From positions 1 to 11,207 of the forward strand of contig CAISUR010000188.1 in NCBI GenBank assembly GCA_903888655.1: a stretch of 11,207 nucleotides of DNA, given 5' to 3'. The position numbers and the translations under genes were made by a program. Of the stretch, positions 6,250-11,207 are shown in pieces (position 1 is the first letter of the stretch; each line of letters opens with the position of its first letter). This DNA comes from an uncultured Bacteroidota bacterium (GTDB lineage Bacteria > Bacteroidota > Bacteroidia > Flavobacteriales > Flavobacteriaceae). The notes under the pieces are model-generated. The model was given only the letters and a program-made list of their open reading frames with translations. It was not told where the DNA came from and made no database searches.

Positions 6250-6589
6250 TTTTCTTTTTGTTTTTATAAATGTAAACTTACAATTTATTTTGGATTTTAA
6301 AAATAAGCATCAATGTGAATTTTTTGTTTAAATGAACTTTGGAGGAAAGTAAAAGATTGTGGTTAGAAGTTAATAAAATATCAATTAACAAGAATAGTTT
6401 ATTAAACAATAAAGACGAACTCTATTGTTCATCTTTTGTAATTATTCAGAATCTGAAAACAATTTCCGATTATATCTTCTTCCTCATTCGTGCCACTGGA
6501 ATATCTGGAATTCCTATTTGTCCATTCAAAGATAGCAACTCCAGTGTTCATAAGTGCAAATTAATTACACAAATAAGATAAAATTAAAT
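6250..6589. other. 340-bp stretch without a convincing gene
   Basis: Two small ORFs exist. On the plus strand a TTG-started frame at 6339-6581 gives 80 residues, with GGAGG just inside it (6341-6345). On the minus strand an ATG-started frame at 6551-6429 gives 40 residues beginning MNTGVAIFEW. Neither shows a family I know, a membrane segment, a signal peptide or a well-placed promoter, and they overlap antisense, so at most one can be real. The stretch could be the decayed remnant of a lost gene. No terminator hairpin is evident downstream of recO. Confidence 0.35.
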
Positions 6590-7303
6590 TCAAGAAAAAA
6601 CTTCCTTTAAAACATCTAAAGATTTTGGTTTTTTGAATCCGTCGAGGTGAATGGAGTAGTAATCCATAAGGATTTTTAGCAGCATTTGACGCTCTATTCC
6701 AGCAAAGATTTTTTGATTGGAATCAAATTTTAGGTACATTAGTTTTTTGAACAAAAAGGTTTCGTGTTCAGAAAGGCAACTTATTCCTTGAAAAGGTGAA
6801 AAAATTCCATCGGTCATTTCAAAAAAATGAAAGTCGATTTCAGAAGTATCGGGGTAAAATCCTAGGAATTTTGTGATTTCTAACAATAAAATCAGATGAA
6901 AATTGGAAGTTTCTTCGTGGGTGTCCAACCAAATTAAAGCCGTTTCTAAAAAAGTAAATAAGTCTTCATTTTTTTCTTCTTCTTGAATGCTGTGATGTAG
7001 TATTTCAGAAAGAAAAATTACTATTGTACTTTTTACAATGTCTGTATTTATGGTTTGATAAGCCGTGGCTAATTTGATTTCTTTAAAATGTTCGAGAGAC
7101 CCTTTATTCTTGTGATTACCTTCTATTTCAAGAATAGTCAAAGGTTGGAAATAAGCAATTTTTTGATTTGATTTTTTACCCGAATAAACACTGGGAACAA
7201 AATAACTTTTCAATCCATCTGATAAGGTAAAACATTTTACAATCAGACTTTTTTCTTTATATTTTAGGGCAGAGAGGACAATAGCTTTGGTTTTGACCAA
7301 CAT
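6590..7303 (-). CDS. recO: DNA repair protein RecO
   Basis: RecO loads RecA onto SSB-coated single-stranded DNA with RecR (RecFOR pathway of gap repair) and anneals complementary strands. The 237-residue product starts with the N-terminal OB-fold typical of RecO (TKAIVLSALKYKEKSLIVKCF at about 4-24, then a strand with YFQPLTILEIE at 51-61), followed by an all-helical domain including LLLEITKFLGFYPD at about 138-152. The zinc-finger cysteines present in some RecO proteins, such as Deinococcus, are missing; the region near DGIFSPFQGISC has a single Cys. It follows porZ by 27 nt on the same strand with no promoter or terminator between, so the two are probably co-transcribed. The start codon has no Shine-Dalgarno, as is common in this phylum. 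Confidence 0.93.
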   Translation of the reverse strand: MLVKTKAIVLSALKYKEKSLIVKCFTLSDGLKSYFVPSVYSGKKSNQKIAYFQPLTILEIEGNHKNKGSLEHFKEIKLATAYQTINTDIVKSTIVIFLSEILHHSIQEEEKNEDLFTFLETALIWLDTHEETSNFHLILLLEITKFLGFYPDTSEIDFHFFEMTDGIFSPFQGISCLSEHETFLFKKLMYLKFDSNQKIFAGIERQMLLKILMDYYSIHLDGFKKPKSLDVLKEVFS

Positions 7304-7330
7304 TGGAATTTGGTATTTTCTTGTTGGAAT

Positions 7331-9670
7331 TTATCGAATAATCATAACTTTTCTAACGGTTGTATCACTACCATCTTGAGCAGAAACAAAAATCACATAT
7401 ACACCCGATGAAACTTTATATTTACCAAAAGCTGTGGTATCCCATTCGATAGTTCCTCCTTGAGAAGTGGTTTCAAAAACTAGATTCCCTTCTATATCGG
7501 TAATTTTAACTGTTGCTTTGTCTGTTAAATCTGAAATTTTGACCGTTCCTTCAAATTCAGGACGTACTGGATTCGGATACACATAAACACTACTCAAATC
7601 ATTACTGGCTCTAGTGGAAGTTCCTTTAAATGAAACCATTCCTTTATCGGTTGCAAAAAAAACTTCACCTGTAACACCATCAATTTCAATATCATTTACA
7701 TTATTAGTTGGTAATGGCGAATTGTCTTTTGTAAAATGATAAACCGTTTGCTGTCCGTCTGATGTTACCAGATAAACACCAGAATCGGCAATAGACACCC
7801 ATTTTCTATTGGCACCATCAACAGCAATATCAATTATAAATTGGGAATAAAATAATTCCTGTGCTAAATCGTTTTCTAAAATGATAATTGCTTTAGATTG
7901 GATGTCCGTTTCGGTAATAAATAAATCTACTGACGGAACAATCCTTAAGCCAGCAATAGTACCAATCCAAAGTTGATTTTTGTTGTCTACAGCAAGACAT
8001 CTCACATCGCCGTTTGGTAGATCTCCTGAAGAACCCGTTTTAATGGTAATAAATTTATTATTATAATTTTCATTAAATGCTACTACACCATTTCGGTCTT
8101 GAGAAAGCCATTTAGTGCCATTTTTGTCTACAACAGGAATTCCATAACTAGTGTCTTTTAAATCACTAGCCGATTCGGCAGAAGTAAAATCGTAAGACTG
8201 CCATTGTCCATTAGTTCGCAATACTTTTAAAGGTTTGACCAAATAATTATTAGTCATCCATAAATCACCATTTTTATCAAAAACGGGGCCGTTTACCCGA
8301 ATATCTATATAAGTGGGGTTTGGCGGTGATAATTGCAAAGACTCCAAACCATTTGCACCTGTATTTGTAGAATTATATAAAACCGTAGGAACATCATTAA
8401 CAACTTTTAGAAGCCCCGAGAAATAAGAACTGACATAAAATTGATTGTCATTATTGGGGTTAAAAGCAATATTGGATAAAGATTTTGCACCAAATAAATT
8501 GGAATAAGGAATAAAAGTCCACCCATTATCATTGGTATATTTACTTATTGGATATTGAAAAAGACCATAAGGAGCATTATTTGGATTATAAGGATTATAA
8601 TATTGGTCATACGCACCGTATAGTGCCCAAAGCGCTGTACTTGATTTTTTTACTCTAAAAATTCTATTTCTTATTGGACCATTTGGGATAATGAATCCAA
8701 AACTAGTTGGATTGGATATGCTCGAGGTAAGAATCCCATTTTCGTTAGTTCCAATGTATATAACATCATTAATAACTGTTGCGCAAGTAAACGTTACAGG
8801 AGTTGCCGTAATTTGACTACTTTGAAGATGGGTAACAAGTTGCAATCCTTGATTATAGATATACACATTATTTGGAGAAGTAACTATCGCATAGTCAGAT
8901 GTGGCTCGAATATGTAGTAAATTTTCAGGATAGGAACTAAAATTTATCCAGTTACTACCATTGTATTTATAGACGTTTGCACCTGTTGTAATTGCCAAAA
9001 TATTGGTTCCAAAACTCGTTACTCCATTCCATTCACTTCCCGAAGTATCAACCCATTGATTGTAGTCGTCTAAAAACTGATTAGATAAATTTGCTTTTCT
9101 AATACCGCTTCCTGAAGCATTTCCTTTGGTTGCTGCATAAATAAATCCGTTACTAATGGTGGTTTGTTGTACCGATACATAAGAGCCTTGTGGTCCCATG
9201 TAATAGGTATTACCAAACTCTAAAGTAGTTAAATCGAAAATCGAAATTCCATAATCACAAGAAACATATATTTTGCCATCGTTTTCTAAAAAATGATTGA
9301 TTTTTTTAATATTAGCAGGCACAGGAACATCACTAATTATTCCAATTTTTTGAATAAAAGTTCCGTCGGGAAGAATCAATAACAACAGACCATTACTATT
9401 TCCAACAAAAGTGATTTTAGAGTTTTGACTATAATAAATTGCTGAAATAGAAACAGCTTTTAAGCCATCAACCGTTGTCGTAGTTTTGATATCATTGGTT
9501 GTAATGTTTTTTGAAAAAATAGCGTTTTCTGATGAAGCAACAATTGCAGATGGAGATTCTGAAATATCGGTAACTTGGTTAAATGAAAAATAACCTTTCC
9601 ACAATTGATTATTTTGCGAAAATCCTATTGAAAAAGTAAAAAAAGCTATTATAAAAAATTGTTTAAACAT
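7331..9670 (-). CDS. porZ: Type IX secretion system protein PorZ
   Basis: PorZ is a cell-surface component of the type IX secretion system; in Porphyromonas it works with the attachment complex that joins secreted proteins to anionic lipopolysaccharide. This 779-residue product has a signal peptide (hydrophobic 4-17, cleavage near 18-19). A long beta-propeller region of about 20-690 carries repeated WxG/LWIGT-type blades such as NQLWIGTIAGL and DGDLWMTN-like segments, consistent with the two propellers known for PorZ. A C-terminal type IX sorting domain (about 695-779) starts at VYVYPNPVRP and ends in KVMIIR. Length and architecture match characterised PorZ closely. A generic propeller surface protein is the main alternative, but position next to recO and the length favour PorZ. 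A TATATTTG element lies 22 nt before the ATG. Confidence 0.88.
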   Translation of the reverse strand: MFKQFFIIAFFTFSIGFSQNNQLWKGYFSFNQVTDISESPSAIVASSENAIFSKNITTNDIKTTTTVDGLKAVSISAIYYSQNSKITFVGNSNGLLLLILPDGTFIQKIGIISDVPVPANIKKINHFLENDGKIYVSCDYGISIFDLTTLEFGNTYYMGPQGSYVSVQQTTISNGFIYAATKGNASGSGIRKANLSNQFLDDYNQWVDTSGSEWNGVTSFGTNILAITTGANVYKYNGSNWINFSSYPENLLHIRATSDYAIVTSPNNVYIYNQGLQLVTHLQSSQITATPVTFTCATVINDVIYIGTNENGILTSSISNPTSFGFIIPNGPIRNRIFRVKKSSTALWALYGAYDQYYNPYNPNNAPYGLFQYPISKYTNDNGWTFIPYSNLFGAKSLSNIAFNPNNDNQFYVSSYFSGLLKVVNDVPTVLYNSTNTGANGLESLQLSPPNPTYIDIRVNGPVFDKNGDLWMTNNYLVKPLKVLRTNGQWQSYDFTSAESASDLKDTSYGIPVVDKNGTKWLSQDRNGVVAFNENYNNKFITIKTGSSGDLPNGDVRCLAVDNKNQLWIGTIAGLRIVPSVDLFITETDIQSKAIIILENDLAQELFYSQFIIDIAVDGANRKWVSIADSGVYLVTSDGQQTVYHFTKDNSPLPTNNVNDIEIDGVTGEVFFATDKGMVSFKGTSTRASNDLSSVYVYPNPVRPEFEGTVKISDLTDKATVKITDIEGNLVFETTSQGGTIEWDTTAFGKYKVSSGVYVIFVSAQDGSDTTVRKVMIIR

Positions 9671-9692
9671 TATTTAAAATAAATTTCAAGTA

Positions 9693-9700
9693 CAAATATA
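9693..9700 (-). promoter_or_regulatory. Putative porZ-recO promoter -7 element
   Basis: The minus strand reads TATATTTG, an exact TAnnTTTG match, 22 nt before the porZ ATG. A perfect -33 TTTG is not present at the usual spacing. A dyad at 9745-9773 lies further upstream. Confidence 0.5.
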
Positions 9701-9744
9701 CTATAAAACGCGATTAAATCTGTTTTGTGATATCTATTACTACT

Positions 9745-9773
9745 CCTAAAATAATCTGTATCGATTATTTAGG
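9745..9773. repeat. Inverted repeat between usp and porZ
   Basis: CCTAAAATAATC at 9745-9756 pairs with GATTATTTAGG at 9763-9773 across a 6-nt loop, giving 11 bp with one bulged A. No T-run follows on either strand, so it is not a simple terminator. It lies about 45 nt upstream of the porZ -7 element and could be a regulator site or an mRNA stem. Confidence 0.4.
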
Positions 9774-9790
9774 GCTAGTCAATTCAATCA

Positions 9791-9830
9791 AATAAAAAAA
9801 CCGCCTCAAAATTTAATATTGAGACGGCTT
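9791..9830 (-). terminator. Terminator of the universal stress protein gene
   Basis: The stem pairs 9801-9809 with 9819-9827, extended outward to 9798 and 9830. In the plus-strand DNA it has a C/A mismatch at 9804/9824, but in the minus-strand RNA this becomes a G-U pair, giving a continuous stem of about 12 bp. It is then followed by TTTTTTTATTTG. The polarity therefore clearly fits the minus-strand gene ending at 9853. Confidence 0.88.
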
Positions 9831-9852
9831 CTTTTTATTTGTATGCAAAAAC

Positions 9853-10677
9853 TTATATTTTGAATGTTACAACTGGAAGTTTAGAATGATTCACTAAATC
9901 TTCACTTATGCTTCCATTAAAGAAATGGGAAAGACCTTTTCTACCATGAGTACTCATTCCTATTAAATCAGCGCCAACACTGTCCGCAAAATTTAGAATT
10001 CCTTTTTCAACATTGGTTTCATTATAAATATGAGTAGTAACTTTATTTACGTTAAAATCAGAAAGGAAATCTTTCATGGTGTCTTCAGCAACTTTGGTTG
10101 ATTTAAAATTGTTTGGAGTATTAATCATGACCAATTTAAGAGTAGCATCAAATTTATTGGCAAATTCAAGTGCTTTACTAAAAGGTTTTTTAGCTTCTTT
10201 TCCAAAATCTGACGCGAAAACAAAATTATTTACATCAAAATCACCTTCGTCTTTCTTGATGATTAGCACAGGAACTTCTGAATTACGAACTACTTTTTCC
10301 GCATTAGAGCCAATAAACATTTCTTTATAACCACTTGCACCATGAGATCCCATTACAATTAGGTCTACATTATTGATTTGACTAATTTTTAAAATTCCAT
10401 CAAAAGCTAATTCGAATTGAATAATTTCAGCAACTTTTAGACCATCAAGATAGTCTTCGTCCATTAATTCTTCTAGTTTATTAATCGCAGCATTTTTAAA
10501 GAACATTAATTCTGGAATGTCTGAACCAGTGCCCACAGCATCACTAGCTTGGTGAGGTAATTCTAACATATGTAATAAAATGATTTCGCCGTCATTTTTT
10601 TTAGCAATTTGCGCAGCTACTTTAAGAGCATATTCAGCGTTTTGTGAAAAGTCGGTAGGAATTAAAATTTTTTTCAT
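9853..10677 (-). CDS. Universal stress protein with two tandem Usp domains
   Basis: This 274-residue cytoplasmic protein is made of two UspA-like alpha/beta domains (about 1-142 and 150-274). The first begins KKILIPTDFS and carries the ATP-binding pattern G-2X-G-9X-G-S at Gly110, Gly113 and Gly123-Ser124. The second begins NFVFASDFG and has Gly245 and Gly255-Ser256, but Ser242 replaces the first Gly, so nucleotide binding may differ between halves. Family members act in stress survival; the target here is unknown. It is a single-gene unit with its own terminator and a likely promoter on its upstream side, divergent from rimP. The ATG at 10677 directly precedes the first beta strand and is well supported. 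Confidence 0.93.
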   Translation of the reverse strand: MKKILIPTDFSQNAEYALKVAAQIAKKNDGEIILLHMLELPHQASDAVGTGSDIPELMFFKNAAINKLEELMDEDYLDGLKVAEIIQFELAFDGILKISQINNVDLIVMGSHGASGYKEMFIGSNAEKVVRNSEVPVLIIKKDEGDFDVNNFVFASDFGKEAKKPFSKALEFANKFDATLKLVMINTPNNFKSTKVAEDTMKDFLSDFNVNKVTTHIYNETNVEKGILNFADSVGADLIGMSTHGRKGLSHFFNGSISEDLVNHSKLPVVTFKI

Positions 10678-10725
10678 GATTGTAGTAAAAAGATAATTTT
10701 ATTTGTTTGTCTATAAAATAGAGTA

Positions 10726-10755
10726 TAAAGGTAAGAAAAAAATATAAAAGGCAAA
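10726..10755 (-). promoter_or_regulatory. Putative promoter of the universal stress protein gene
   Basis: The minus strand has TTTG (10752-10755), 18 nt, then TACCTTTA (10726-10733), one base off the TAnnTTTG consensus. Element spacing is normal for Bacteroidota. It lies 48 nt upstream of the start codon and back to back with the rimP promoter. Confidence 0.45.
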
Positions 10756-10777
10756 GGTTTTTATTATAAAAAAATTC

Positions 10778-10785
10778 TATATTTG
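10778..10785 (+). promoter_or_regulatory. Putative rimP promoter -7 element
   Basis: TATATTTG matches TAnnTTTG exactly and predicts a transcript start near 10790, giving a leader of nearly 60 nt before the ATG at 10849, longer than for other genes here. The -33 region (GGTTTTT near 10756-10762) is only a partial match. Confidence 0.55.
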
Positions 10786-10814
10786 CACCATTGTTAAAAC
10801 AAAAAAAGGATTAT

Positions 10815-10840
10815 GAGGGAAGCACTGCTTCCCTCTTTTT
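10815..10840 (+). terminator. Terminator-like hairpin in the rimP leader (candidate attenuator)
   Basis: GAGGGAAGC (10815-10823) and GCTTCCCTC (10827-10835) form a perfect 9-bp stem with a 3-nt ACT loop, followed at once by TTTTT. Six of nine pairs are G-C in a very AT-rich setting. The T-run lies only on the plus-strand side, so it acts in the direction of rimP, between the rimP promoter and start, 8 nt before the ATG. No plus-strand gene upstream needs a terminator. The likely role is attenuation of the rimP operon, but this is inference. Confidence 0.6.
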
Positions 10841-10848
10841 ATAAAAAT

Positions 10849-11207
10849 ATGACTTTTAAAGAAGAAGTTTCAAAATTACTAAACGACGCTCTATCAGAAA
10901 GGCCACATGTTTTTTTGATAGATTTATCAATTTCAGATACTTACAAAATTGTTGTAACTTTGGAGGCTGATAATGGTGTCAATCTTCAAGATTGTATTGA
11001 TATTAGTCGATCAATTGAAAATAATTTAGATAGGGAAGAACATGATTATGCACTTGAAGTTGCATCTGTAGGCGTTGGTTCGCCTTTAAAATTAGTTAGA
11101 CAATATAAAAAAAATGTTGGTAGAACACTAATTGTCAAAGCAAACAATGCAACTATTGAAGCTGAATTGATAGAGGCTAATGATGATTATATAGTGTTAT
11201 CTTGGTC
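10849..11207 (+). CDS. rimP: Ribosome maturation factor RimP (5' part; runs off the window)
   Basis: RimP assists maturation of the 30S ribosomal subunit in the cytoplasm. The visible 119 codons from the ATG at 10849 include the family block LQDCIDISRSIENNLDRE at 46-63, LEVASVGVGSPL at 69-80 and RQYKKNVGRTLIVK at 84-97, which correspond to the N-terminal domain and the start of the C-terminal SH3-like domain. The frame is still open at the right edge. I chose 10849 because the product then starts MTFKEEV, the usual start in flavobacterial RimP as I recall it. An in-frame ATG at 10813, preceded by AAGGA, would add 12 residues (MREALLPSFYKN) and would read through the leader hairpin. In most bacteria nusA and infB follow; they are outside this window. 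Confidence 0.93.
   Translation, partial: MTFKEEVSKLLNDALSERPHVFLIDLSISDTYKIVVTLEADNGVNLQDCIDISRSIENNLDREEHDYALEVASVGVGSPLKLVRQYKKNVGRTLIVKANNATIEAELIEANDDYIVLSW

Noticed and set aside
7303..7332. TTGGAATTT repeated 21 bp apart between porZ and recO
   Set aside because: It is a short AT-rich repeat spanning start and stop codons, without palindromic symmetry or a promoter nearby, so chance is likely.
8583..8600. Tandem 9-bp repeat GGATTATAA
   Set aside because: It encodes a short Tyr-Asn-Pro duplication within a loop of the PorZ propeller, with only two copies, so it is not a regulatory or mobile repeat.
10076..10330. 84-residue plus-strand ORF
   Set aside because: It is antisense within the universal stress protein gene and reads as the complement of conserved Usp codons.
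1..11207. CRISPR array, tRNA, insertion sequence or integrase
   Set aside because: I found no regularly spaced repeats beyond the two-copy 13-bp pair, no cloverleaf-like stretch, no transposase or integrase motifs, and base composition is even throughout.

Overview
The window looks like a chromosomal core segment from a low-GC member of the Bacteroidota, most likely a Flavobacterium-type organism. The evidence is AT-rich DNA, a PorZ-like protein with a type IX secretion C-terminal sorting domain, almost no Shine-Dalgarno use, and repeated TAnnTTTG (-7) promoter elements of the Bacteroidota type just upstream of start codons. I see no tRNA, rRNA, CRISPR array, insertion sequence, phage gene or attachment site.

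Layout. 1-298 is non-coding, with hairpins that look like terminators for the minus-strand asd gene. asd (299-1288, -) and a Cys-rich DUF3109 protein (1367-1942, -) lie in tandem. Divergent from them are a MarC-family membrane protein (2046-2624, +), a 66-residue two-helix membrane protein (2662-2862, +) and a short single-Rossmann FAD oxidoreductase (2932-3540, +). The last gene meets, tail to tail and only 3 nt apart, a minus-strand block: an S41 C-terminal-processing peptidase (3544-5118), a dCMP deaminase family protein (5157-5585) and a HupE/UreJ-type membrane protein (5656-6249). After a 340-bp stretch with no convincing gene come recO (6590-7303, -) and porZ (7331-9670, -), which is probably co-transcribed upstream of recO. 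A tandem-domain universal stress protein (9853-10677, -) has a clear terminator. Finally rimP begins (from 10849, +) and runs off the right edge.

How the genes relate. Most are independent housekeeping functions: amino-acid biosynthesis (asd), nucleotide metabolism (dCMP deaminase), DNA repair (recO), ribosome maturation (rimP), envelope proteolysis (S41 peptidase) and protein secretion to the cell surface (porZ). They do not form one pathway, and I see no obvious new multi-gene system.

The most unusual signal is regulatory. A strong 9-bp GC-rich hairpin plus T5, shaped like an intrinsic terminator, lies between the rimP promoter and the rimP start and points into rimP. It overlaps an upstream in-frame ATG, which suggests transcription attenuation of what is probably a rimP-nusA-infB operon. 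Second is a pair of identical 13-bp palindromic repeats at 20-bp spacing upstream of the deaminase promoter, a candidate operator.
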